Below, in pieces: positions 8,186 through 16,109 of a DNA stretch of 56,583 nt; positions within the stretch are counted from its first letter, which is position 1, and every line of letters starts with the position of its first letter. Origin of the DNA: Candidatus Kuenenia stuttgartensis (GTDB lineage: Bacteria > Planctomycetota > Planctomycetia > Planctomycetales > Planctomycetaceae). Location of the stretch: assembly GCA_945861865.1 (NCBI GenBank), contig CAMAWN010000012.1, positions 1 through 56,583 on the forward strand. The letters are read 5' to 3'. The position numbers and the translations under genes are program-made. Under the pieces are notes generated by a model. It was not told where the DNA came from and did not search any database. It saw only the letters and a list, made by a program, of their open reading frames with translations.

Positions 8186-8214
8186 TGCCGGTTACGCCGC
8201 AACCGGCATTTTTT
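8186..8214 (+). terminator. Rho-independent terminator-like hairpin in the tolC leader
   Basis: Perfect stem TGCCGGTT (8186-8193) with AACCGGCA (8201-8208) around ACGCCGC, followed at once by TTTTTT (8209-8214). It points along the plus strand, yet no plus-strand gene lies upstream. It could end antisense transcription from the flgM side or act as an attenuator in the leader of the tolC-like gene. Confidence 0.65.
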
Positions 8215-8311
8215 CTCCGCTCGCCCCTCGTCCCTCACTCCTCTCCCCTCGCCCCTTTGGCAGACTAGCCAAAGATTGCGGATTGCGTCGCCGATACCAC
8301 TTGTGAGGGTC

Positions 8312-8333
8312 GTAGCGCCGGTCTGCGCCGGCG
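8312..8333 (+). repeat. GTAG-headed hairpin before the tolC-like gene
   Basis: GTAG (8312-8315) followed by CGCCGG, a 6-base loop and CCGGCG. It has the REP-like layout and lies 41 bp before the tolC-like start. Confidence 0.55.
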
Positions 8334-8374
8334 TTGTCCCAGCCGCGAGAGCGTTCTCGAATAAGGTGGCCGGC

Positions 8375-10441
8375 ATGTCAATTTCCAATTCTCAGGCGAC
8401 ACGACTTCGCCGGTTCGGCAGTGCGAGCCGGCGACTTTTGCAGCGTCTCGCCGTTGGCTCGGTTCTGGGAACGTCGTTGTTGGGCTGTGCGACCGATCCG
8501 AAACTGAAATATCTCGGCGATGACAAAGAGCTGAGCTACTACAAGACCGCCGCTACGACAATCGACTACCCGGCCGTCGACACGCAGACCTCCCAAGAAG
8601 CCGCCTACGCCAAACGTCCGCGCACCGTGTTCGATCGCGAAAAGGAAGAGGTCTGGGAAATCTCGCTGAGCCAAGCGATTCAACTGGCGATCCAAAACAA
8701 CAGCATCATCCGCTCGCGAACCGTTGCGGGTGCGCCCTCGACGATTCTTAGCAGCGCGGATCGAGCGCCATCGTCATACGATCCGGCGATCCAAGAAACC
8801 GGCGTGCTGTTCGGAGGACGAGGCATCTCTGGAGCACTGGCAGCGTTCGACGCTCAGTTTCAGACGTCGATGACATTCGGCCAGTCCAAGCTTCCCGTCA
8901 ACCTGGGGGCTACACCGGTTCGCCGAGACACGGACTCTGGGCTACTCGATACCAGCTTGTCCAAGACGTTCGGCTACGGCGGGTCGATCGCGCTGAGCCA
9001 CTCGATGAGTTACGCGGGCGTCGATCCGAATACGGCATTGGCGATTGGCAACTCGTACTCCGGCAACGTCCGGGCGGAGTATCGCCAACCATTGTGGGCC
9101 GGTGCGGGCGCGGAGTTCACACGCATCGCGGGACCGATCTCGCAGAGCTTCGGTGGACTGAGCGGCGTTAATCAGGGCGTCGTGATTGCACGAATCAACC
9201 AGGACATCACGCTGGCGGACTTCGAGGCGAGCGTCCTGTTGATGCTCAAAGATGTCGAAGATTTGTACTGGGAGCTGTACCTTCGGTATCGCGAATACGA
9301 CACGGCGGTGACGAATCGGAACAGTGCTTTGCAGTCGTGGCGCGAGGCTCATCGGATTCTCGAAGCGGGAGGCAAGCCAGGCTTCAAACCTTCCGACGAG
9401 GCGCAGGCGCGAGACTTTTATTTCCAGAGCCGCTCGCTGGCCGAGACAGCGCTGTCAAACATTTACTCTGCGGAGATTGCTTTGCGGCGCATCGTCGGTT
9501 TGTCGGTCAATGACGGCCGCATGATGCGTCCCAGCGATGAGCCGACCACGGCCGCGTTCCATCCAAGCTGGGAAATATCACTGACCGAAGCCCTGACACA
9601 ACGCGTCGAACTGCGCCGTCAGAAATGGAACATCAAAAGCCTGGAGTTGCAGTTGTGCGCGGCCGAGAGCCTCACGAATCCACGGCTCGATTTCGTTTCA
9701 GGCGCTCAAGCCGACGGTCTCGGTCACGGCCTGTTTGGAGATGGAACTGGACCGTTGCCCGGCGCTTTTAGGACCGCCTATGGTTCGATCGCGAGCGGCA
9801 ATTTCCCCGGCTGGGACTTGGGACTCGAGTTCACAATGCCTCTGGGATTTCGAGCCGCTCATGCTCAGGTCCGCAACGTCGAATTGCGATTGGCGAAGGC
9901 TCGCGACATGTTGCAGGCTCAGGAGATCGACATCAGCCATGAGGTCGCTCAGGACTTCCAGAACATCGCGGTGCAGTACACGACCGCGCAGTCGAACTTC
10001 AATCGCTTCCGCGCCGCTCGAGAGCGCGTGCAACTCTTCCGTGCCGAAGTCGAAGCGGGAACGAAGACCTTCGACGTGCTACTGCGAGCGCTCGGCAGTC
10101 AGGCCGAAGCCGAAGTCGCCTACTACCGCAGCTTGACCGAATACAACAAGGCCATCGTCGCGTTGCACTACCACAAGGGAACGCTGCTGCCTTACGACGA
10201 CGTCTGGCTCGGCGAAAGCGACTGGACGCCGGAAGCGTACCGCGACTCGTTACGTCAGGCGTGGGCGAGAACTCACGGCCGTGACGCGCCGCATCTTGAC
10301 ACCAAACCGGCCGAGTTCGTCGCTCAACCTAGCTGGCACGCTCAGGAGTACGCGGCTCCGAACAGCACGCCGCCGGAACCCACCGCGCCCTACGAAACCG
10401 AAGTCGAGTTGCCGCCGCGACCAGTCCCGGCCGCGAAGTAG
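8375..10441 (+). CDS. TolC/OprM-type outer-membrane efflux lipoprotein
   Basis: Outer-membrane channel of the outer-membrane-factor family, the exit duct of tripartite efflux or type I secretion. From the ATG at 8375 it is 688 aa. The first 40 residues form a basic then hydrophobic signal ending in a lipobox (SLLGC), so it is probably lipidated as in OprM. Long amphipathic helical stretches typical of outer-membrane efflux proteins follow, for example ISLSQAIQLAIQNNS near residue 95 and AQARDFYFQSRSLAET, with the second half containing EVEAGTKTFDVLLRALGSQ. The C-terminus ends in a Pro-rich tail. The start has AAGGTGG about 6 bases upstream. No inner-membrane pump or adaptor lies next to it. 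Its TAG stop is part of the repeat at 10438. Confidence 0.88.
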   Translation: MSISNSQATRLRRFGSASRRLLQRLAVGSVLGTSLLGCATDPKLKYLGDDKELSYYKTAATTIDYPAVDTQTSQEAAYAKRPRTVFDREKEEVWEISLSQAIQLAIQNNSIIRSRTVAGAPSTILSSADRAPSSYDPAIQETGVLFGGRGISGALAAFDAQFQTSMTFGQSKLPVNLGATPVRRDTDSGLLDTSLSKTFGYGGSIALSHSMSYAGVDPNTALAIGNSYSGNVRAEYRQPLWAGAGAEFTRIAGPISQSFGGLSGVNQGVVIARINQDITLADFEASVLLMLKDVEDLYWELYLRYREYDTAVTNRNSALQSWREAHRILEAGGKPGFKPSDEAQARDFYFQSRSLAETALSNIYSAEIALRRIVGLSVNDGRMMRPSDEPTTAAFHPSWEISLTEALTQRVELRRQKWNIKSLELQLCAAESLTNPRLDFVSGAQADGLGHGLFGDGTGPLPGAFRTAYGSIASGNFPGWDLGLEFTMPLGFRAAHAQVRNVELRLAKARDMLQAQEIDISHEVAQDFQNIAVQYTTAQSNFNRFRAARERVQLFRAEVEAGTKTFDVLLRALGSQAEAEVAYYRSLTEYNKAIVALHYHKGTLLPYDDVWLGESDWTPEAYRDSLRQAWARTHGRDAPHLDTKPAEFVAQPSWHAQEYAAPNSTPPEPTAPYETEVELPPRPVPAAK

Positions 10442-10515
10442 CCCAAGCCCTTGTGGCCTGGGTGATTTCACTGCGATGCAACAAGAATCGACCGACCCAC
10501 AAGGGGTTGGGCTAC
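10438..10515. repeat. GTAG-headed palindrome at the tolC-like stop codon
   Basis: Inverted repeat with 19-base arms and one mismatch: GTAGCCCAAGCCCTTGTGG (10438-10456) and CCACAAGGGGTTGGGCTAC (10497-10515). The TAG at 10439-10441 is the stop codon of the upstream gene. It lies between convergent genes. A related copy is at 38849-38915. Confidence 0.85.
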
Positions 10516-10542
10516 AGTGCGAGATCGTTGTGCCGCGTCCGA

Positions 10543-11994
10543 TCACGCCAGGATTTCTCGGACCACTCGGCACTCGCGTTTGGCCGTCAGCGTTTGTTCT
10601 TGCCCGTTGTGGATGTAGGCCAGCTTGGAATGATCCAGGCCGAATTGATGCAGCAGTGTGGCTTGAAAGTCATTCGCAGTGACGATGTCTTTGACCGCGC
10701 GGTGTCCGAACTCGTCGGTCTCGCCGAAGGTCGTTCCGGGCTTGATGCCTCCGCCCGCGAGCCACGTTGAAAAGCCTTGGCCGTTGTGGTCTCGGCCGCA
10801 GGTCGCGGGATCGCCTTCGGTCACTGGAAGCCGTCCGATCTCTCCGCCCCAATGCACGATTGTGCTGTCGAGCAGACCGCGTCGCTTGAGGTCCGTGACC
10901 AGTGCGGCAGCCGGCTGATCGGTCCTTTTGCAGATCGCTGGCAGCGCGGTGCGGATACCGGTGTGAGTGTCCCACGGCTGACCACCGAGGAACAACTGAA
11001 CGAAGCGCACGCCGCGCTCCACCAGCCGTCGAGCGATCAAGCAGCGTGCGCCGTACTCGCGTGTTTCGTCCTTGTCCAAACCGTAGAGCTTTTGTGTTTC
11101 TTCCGTTTCTTGCGACAGATCAAGAGCCTCCTTCGCCTCCGTCTGCATCCGCGCGGCCAACTCATACGATTGGATGCGAGCTTCGAGGTCCGCTTCGCCA
11201 GGATGCAGTTCGAGATGCCGACGATTCAAGACTCGCAGCAAGTCGAGATTCTGAGCTTGCAACGTTCCCTTCAGATGCGGCGGCGGGTCGAGATTGAGGA
11301 TCCGCGGCTCTTGAGCACGCAGCACCGTCCCTTGAAACAACGGCGGCATGAACCCGTTCGACCAGTTCAGCACGCCGTCCACCGGATGCCCGGCGGGATC
11401 GCTGAGCACCATGTACGCCGGCAGGCTCTGGCTTTCGCTGCCGAGCGCGTACGTCAGCCACGCGCCCAGCGTCGGCCGCCCGGTCACGGCCGGGATGCCC
11501 GCTTGCCAGTAGCGGATCGAAACCTCGTGTCCGTTGTGCCCGGAGTGCATCGAGCGAATCACGCACAAGTCATCGACGACCTGCGCCGTGTGAGGCAGTA
11601 GCTCCGAGACCTCGGTCCCGCAGTCGCCGTGCTTCGCGAAACTCCACGGCGAGCCGAACAACTTTTTGCTGGCTCGATTCACGAAGCTGTAAATGACCTC
11701 ACCGGGGTAATCGGTCCCGTTGAACTTGGTCAGCTCCGGCTTCGGATCGAGTAAATCCATGTGCGCCGGCCCGCCGTGCATGAACAGCGAGATCATCGCC
11801 CGAGCCTTCGCCTCGCCCGCCGACTGCTTTGGTTTCAAGTCGAACGACTGCGGCTTGAGCTTCACCGTCGGCGGCACGGCCAAGAGTTCTTCTTGCTTCA
11901 ACAGCCACGCCAACGCGACAGAACCGATGCCGAGCGTGGTGCGGGCTAGCAGCTCGCGTCGAGTGGGTCGGAGACAGTCGAAATTGTCGGGCAT
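10543..11994 (-). CDS. DUF1501 family protein (exported, partner of DUF1549/DUF1553)
   Basis: Member of DUF1501, a planctomycete-rich family distantly related to sulfatases and alkaline phosphatases, without a proven reaction. The 483-aa chain begins with a Tat-type signal: RPTRRELLARTTLGIGSVAL. Characteristic segments are ISLFMHGGPAHMDLLDPKP (about residue 70), VIRSMHSGHNGHE, GARCLIARRLVERGVRFVQL, and VHWGGEIGRLP plus CGRDHNGQGFSTWLAGGG near the C-terminus. It starts 13 bp downstream of the DUF1549/DUF1553 gene, so the two form a unit. Confidence 0.93.
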   Translation of the reverse strand: MPDNFDCLRPTRRELLARTTLGIGSVALAWLLKQEELLAVPPTVKLKPQSFDLKPKQSAGEAKARAMISLFMHGGPAHMDLLDPKPELTKFNGTDYPGEVIYSFVNRASKKLFGSPWSFAKHGDCGTEVSELLPHTAQVVDDLCVIRSMHSGHNGHEVSIRYWQAGIPAVTGRPTLGAWLTYALGSESQSLPAYMVLSDPAGHPVDGVLNWSNGFMPPLFQGTVLRAQEPRILNLDPPPHLKGTLQAQNLDLLRVLNRRHLELHPGEADLEARIQSYELAARMQTEAKEALDLSQETEETQKLYGLDKDETREYGARCLIARRLVERGVRFVQLFLGGQPWDTHTGIRTALPAICKRTDQPAAALVTDLKRRGLLDSTIVHWGGEIGRLPVTEGDPATCGRDHNGQGFSTWLAGGGIKPGTTFGETDEFGHRAVKDIVTANDFQATLLHQFGLDHSKLAYIHNGQEQTLTAKRECRVVREILA

Positions 11995-12006
11995 CGTGGA
12001 TTTTCC

Positions 12007-15000
12007 TCAATCGACGTACAAGAACTCATTCGAGGTGAGCAGAGCCTGGCAGAGATCCGTCAGAGCCTGCAATTCAGGATCGGCATTGGCAGGGGTTTCA
12101 GACAACGTCGCGAATTGCTGCCGGAAGAATCCGCACACGGCGGCGAACTCGGTGGGCGTGATCGGGCGGTGATACGCGATCTGCCACGCGGCAGCGATTT
12201 GATTCGCCAACGGCGGCGGAGTTGGGCCAGGGAAACCTTTGTCGGCAGTCCACGCGACCTCTTTGCTGTCGGCAGCTTTCAGTTTGATCGTGATCGACCA
12301 GGCGAACGAATCGGACGTAACCGACTCGCGGCAGTCGGTGATGAAGTCGAGCGTGTCCCCCACCTGCACCTCGATCGCGGCGACATTGGCATCGACCGCT
12401 TTGTGCTGGGCGATCCATTCTCCCGCGAGGCCGCTGCGGCTGGAGACGACCCGGCTGCGCACGCCATCACCGTTCTCACTCGGATGATGCACACTGCCGT
12501 AGATCGAAACCGTTCCGCCGATTGGCGCGGTCCAGCGACGGATCGGAGAGTGCTGTTGATCGTTGCCGGTGTGACCTCCGGCAGCATTCAAAAACGAGAA
12601 GCCAATCGCGGGATCGGGAACGACCGGTCCTCCTTGCCATTGCGAGCCGGTCCAGTGCGTGAACTTGGTGAACGACTTTGTGCGTTTCGTCGAGTCCTCG
12701 AATTCGCCGTAGCCGATCTGCCAGAGATCGCCGGGACGCAGTGGCAACAAGCTGGGATCAGGCTCAAACGGCAGCGGCTTCGAGGTCATCGCTGCTGCTT
12801 CCTGACGAACTCGCACGGCCAACGAACCAGCTTGCTTCAATGCGAACTCGCTGTTCATCAGCATCAGCGACTGCGTCGCGACGGTCGAAGCCGGGCGTTT
12901 GTCGCAATTGCATTCCATCACCGGAGCATCAAACGCGCGCATCAGTGTTTCCGGTTTGCTGCGTTTCTGTTGGACGTAGACACTGCGGCGCGACATGTCG
13001 TTGACGATGACCTGACCGACGAAGTCTTCGGCCACCGCGATCGGCTTCCCGAACATCGCATTCGACAACGACCCGCTGGCGGCGAGCACTCGGTCACGCA
13101 TGACCTCCGCCTCCAACCGCCGCACGCTCATCCGGCCGAGCAGCAAGTTGCTTGGATCAACCGCATCAAGTTCCGGTCGCCGTGCCGTCGATTGCCGATA
13201 GACGGCCGATGTCATCAGCAGGCGATGCAGCCGCTTGAAACTTCCGAGGCGAACAGAGGACGTCAGTCCTCCGAATGTCTGGGACACTTCCGCCGCCAGC
13301 CAATCGAGCAACTCCGGATGTGTCGGGCGTTCGCCGAGCTGACCAACATCACCGGGTGTGCCGACGAGACCGCGGCCGAAGTGGTGCATCCAAAGTCGAT
13401 TGGCCAGCGCTCGCGGCAGCAACGGATCGCGGCCGCTGACGAGATGCTTCGCGAATGCCAAGCGGCGGCCAGTCGAATTGATCGACGGATCGTTGATCGG
13501 GAATTCGATGAGCTGACCGGGCGGAGTTGCAATCTCCAACATCGCGGCCTTGATGGCCTCTTTCGGCTGGCGATGATCGCCGCGATGGAAGAGATGCGTC
13601 GGCGGTGGTTCGCCGTCTTCCTCGGCGAGACAATGCAAAAACTCTTCGACCGGCTTCTTGGCACGCATCTCACCCATGCGCGTGTCGAAGGCTTTCAATT
13701 CGTCGGCCTCTTTCGGCAAGTATTGGTACAGCACGCCGGGAGAGATGTTGACGCTGGGCCGCTCCTTCAAAAGCTGCTGCTGCTCCGGCGAGCGTTTGTC
13801 GCCGGGCGTGTTGTAGGCGTCACGTAGTTTGCCGCGCAGTTCTTCGGGATGCTTGGCAAGTTCCAACTCGAGAGCCTTCGCCATGTACTCGGTTTGTTTC
13901 GAGTTCTTCTCGGCGGCGACTTTCGCGACCTCGGCTTCGATCGCGGCTGAGGCCGTGCGATCGGCGTCGGTGTACAGCGTCTTCAACCGACCCTGCCAGC
14001 GCTTCCAATTCAGCGACGGCTCGAAGATCGCCCGCATCCGGTAGTAATCGACCTGCGAGATCGGGTCGTAGCGATGATCGTGACACTGAGCACATCCGAC
14101 CGTCAGGCCCAACAGCGAGGAACTGACCATCTTCAGCGTTTCAGCCATCACCGCGTTCTTCGCCAAGTCCTGATCGACGGAGCCGTCGCCAGTGCCATCG
14201 GACACCATGCGAAGAAACCCAGTCGCGGTCAGCCGGTCGATGTCGGTCGGCGACAGATTCGCGAACTTGCCATTGAGAAATTCGTCGCCAGCCAATTGCT
14301 CGACGATGAACTCGTCGATCGGTTTGTCGTCGTTGAGTGCGCGAATGACCCAGTCGCGATACTTGTACGCCCACGGCCGATCGACATCCGCGTTCGAGTA
14401 ACCATCCGAATCAGCGTACCCCGCCGCGTCCAACCAGTGCCGTCCCCAACGCTCGCCATAATGCGGCGACGCCAGCAAGCGGTCGATCACGCGCTCGTAG
14501 GCGTCGGGTTCGGTGTCGTTGACGAACTCTGCCACTTCGTCGCGTGACGGCGGCAGGCCGAGCAGGTCGAAATACGCTCGCTTGAGCAATGTCCCCTTGT
14601 CTGCTTCCGAGCCGAACGAAAGGTTGAGTTCCTGCAATTTCGCAAGCACCAGCGCATCGATCGCGCTTCGGGTTTCCGAATGCGAATTCGGAGTTTTTGG
14701 AATCGCCGGCCGCACCACCGGTCGAAACGCCCAGAACGAGCGTTCCTCGTCGGTGATTCCCAGTCCCTTGCCGATCTCGGCGGGTTCGGCGCGAGCGGTC
14801 TTCGCACCGGCAGCAATCCACTTTTCGAGCACCTCGATCTCGCGTGCCGAGACCTTCACCTGACCCGGAGGCATCTCGCCGGCTTTGATACGTCGCAAAA
14901 ACAGACTCGCGTCCGGCTTGCCCGGCTCAATCGCTGTGCCCGACTCACCGCCCTTGACGATCAATCGAACGAGCCGCAAGTCGAGCTTCCCCTTCAGCTC

Positions 15001-15153
15001 CTCTTCCGCGCCGTGACAGTCAAAACAATGCGCCTTCAAGATCGGCCGCACATGCGTTTCGAACGTCAGTTCCTGGCCGCGACTCGACTGGCCCGCGAGC
15101 AACATCGCGGCGATCACGAAACTCCAGCGAAACACGGAGCGCAAAGCACGCAT
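12007..15153 (-). CDS. PSCyt1-DUF1549-DUF1553 cytochrome-like protein
   Basis: Large exported protein of the planctomycete cytochrome-like type; function unknown, haem binding inferred. From the ATG at 15151-15153 (GAGG upstream) it is 1,048 aa with a signal peptide in the first 27 residues. The first CxxCH motif, CFDCH, lies in the PSCyt1 module at residues about 43-47 and a second, CAQCH, follows in the DUF1549 module (CAQCHDHRYDPISQ). DUF1549 covers roughly residues 130-350 (GLPPSRDEVAEFV, SPHYGERWGRHWLDAAGYAD). DUF1553 follows (LARALANRLWMHHFGRG, RRLEAEVMRDRVLA). A beta-rich stretch of about 190 residues is inserted late in DUF1553, before AAAWQIAYHRPITPTEF. The next gene downstream is its DUF1501 partner. 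Confidence 0.92.
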   Translation of the reverse strand: MRALRSVFRWSFVIAAMLLAGQSSRGQELTFETHVRPILKAHCFDCHGAEEELKGKLDLRLVRLIVKGGESGTAIEPGKPDASLFLRRIKAGEMPPGQVKVSAREIEVLEKWIAAGAKTARAEPAEIGKGLGITDEERSFWAFRPVVRPAIPKTPNSHSETRSAIDALVLAKLQELNLSFGSEADKGTLLKRAYFDLLGLPPSRDEVAEFVNDTEPDAYERVIDRLLASPHYGERWGRHWLDAAGYADSDGYSNADVDRPWAYKYRDWVIRALNDDKPIDEFIVEQLAGDEFLNGKFANLSPTDIDRLTATGFLRMVSDGTGDGSVDQDLAKNAVMAETLKMVSSSLLGLTVGCAQCHDHRYDPISQVDYYRMRAIFEPSLNWKRWQGRLKTLYTDADRTASAAIEAEVAKVAAEKNSKQTEYMAKALELELAKHPEELRGKLRDAYNTPGDKRSPEQQQLLKERPSVNISPGVLYQYLPKEADELKAFDTRMGEMRAKKPVEEFLHCLAEEDGEPPPTHLFHRGDHRQPKEAIKAAMLEIATPPGQLIEFPINDPSINSTGRRLAFAKHLVSGRDPLLPRALANRLWMHHFGRGLVGTPGDVGQLGERPTHPELLDWLAAEVSQTFGGLTSSVRLGSFKRLHRLLMTSAVYRQSTARRPELDAVDPSNLLLGRMSVRRLEAEVMRDRVLAASGSLSNAMFGKPIAVAEDFVGQVIVNDMSRRSVYVQQKRSKPETLMRAFDAPVMECNCDKRPASTVATQSLMLMNSEFALKQAGSLAVRVRQEAAAMTSKPLPFEPDPSLLPLRPGDLWQIGYGEFEDSTKRTKSFTKFTHWTGSQWQGGPVVPDPAIGFSFLNAAGGHTGNDQQHSPIRRWTAPIGGTVSIYGSVHHPSENGDGVRSRVVSSRSGLAGEWIAQHKAVDANVAAIEVQVGDTLDFITDCRESVTSDSFAWSITIKLKAADSKEVAWTADKGFPGPTPPPLANQIAAAWQIAYHRPITPTEFAAVCGFFRQQFATLSETPANADPELQALTDLCQALLTSNEFLYVD

Positions 15154-15278
15154 GAGGGCAACCTCGAACAGCGTTTCGGTGGGAGTCGAAAAAACGACCA
15201 GTGGCGGGAGACGTCTTGCAACGTCGTGACCATTCTGCACGAGTCAGCGTCCCAACTCAACCGCGAATTGCCAAGCCA

Positions 15279-16067
15279 TCAGCTCGGAATCGGCCACGCC
15301 ATACCCGCCGAGAAGCCGCCATCGACGCGCACGACTTGGCCGGTCATGAACGCAGAGGCGTCCGAGGCCAGAAAGATCGCGGCTCCGACCATGTCTTCGA
15401 CTTCACCCAGCCGACCGAGCGGTGTGTTGGCTTGGCCCCAGGCGTGCATCGTTGGATCGGACCAGAGCTTGCGAGTCAGATCGGTCAGAATGAAACCCGG
15501 CGCGAGTGCGTTGACTCGCACGCCGCGCGGTCCCCATTCGGTCGCGAGGCCGCGCGACATCGCCGAGATGCCGAACTTGGTCATCGCGTACGGCGTCACG
15601 TTCTTCAGCGGCGAGAACGTGTTGAGCGAGTCGATGTGAATCTGCGATCCGGATTTTTGGTTGAGCATCACCTTACCGACTTCAACCGCCATCCAGAACG
15701 CTCCACGCAAGTTGACGTCGATGATGAAATCGAACTCTTCTTCCGTGTAGGTCTCGGCCGGTTTGCGCTTGTTGACTCCGGCGACATTCAGCAGCACGTC
15801 GATGCGGCCGAATTGATCGACCACTTCGCGAATGCAACGCTCGATGTCGGATTTCTTGGCAGCGTCGCAGACGACGGGCACGACCGAATTCGACGTCGAA
15901 CCAATCTCAGCGGAGGTCGCTGCGAGCGTGCTGGCTTCTCGGCCGGTGATGATGACCTTGGCTCCACGCGCGGCGAAGCCGGCGGCCAACGCTTTGCCGA
16001 TTCCGCGGCTGCCTCCGGAAACGAGCGTGACTTTGTCGGTGACGGAAAAGAGATTATCGGCGGTCAT
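15279..16067 (-). CDS. Short-chain dehydrogenase/reductase (SDR)
   Basis: Classical SDR oxidoreductase of 262 aa using NAD(P)H. The nucleotide-binding motif GGSRGIGKA is at residues about 18-26, NVAG near 94, the catalytic serine in HIDSLN near 145, and the catalytic tyrosine-lysine pair in YAMTK near 160. The end, MTGQVVRVDGGFSAG, is typical of the gluconate 5-dehydrogenase/3-oxoacyl reductase-like group. The Arg in GREAST after the second strand suggests NADPH use, an inference. The ATG has GGAGAG upstream. It lies between the MscS gene and the DUF1549/DUF1553 gene; the substrate is unknown. Confidence 0.92.
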   Translation of the reverse strand: MTADNLFSVTDKVTLVSGGSRGIGKALAAGFAARGAKVIITGREASTLAATSAEIGSTSNSVVPVVCDAAKKSDIERCIREVVDQFGRIDVLLNVAGVNKRKPAETYTEEEFDFIIDVNLRGAFWMAVEVGKVMLNQKSGSQIHIDSLNTFSPLKNVTPYAMTKFGISAMSRGLATEWGPRGVRVNALAPGFILTDLTRKLWSDPTMHAWGQANTPLGRLGEVEDMVGAAIFLASDASAFMTGQVVRVDGGFSAGMAWPIPS

Positions 16068-16109
16068 GGGAGTTCTCTCTCCATTCTTGAATTTGGCGAG
16101 CCGGGAGGA

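Larger units (their letters stand above)
7786..8374. other. Spacer between divergent flgM-like and tolC-like genes
   Basis: About 590 bp without a confident gene. It holds a 67-codon upstream extension of the flgM-like frame (7786-7986), a terminator-like hairpin with T-run (8186-8214), a C/T-rich tract (about 8217-8262) and a GTAG-headed hairpin (8312-8333). I see no clear promoter consensus, although both divergent genes must start here. Confidence 0.6.

Noticed and set aside
8156-8374. Earlier start for the TolC-like gene adding 73 residues
   Set aside because: It would run through the terminator-like hairpin and C/T-rich tract and would bury the lipoprotein signal peptide in mid-chain.
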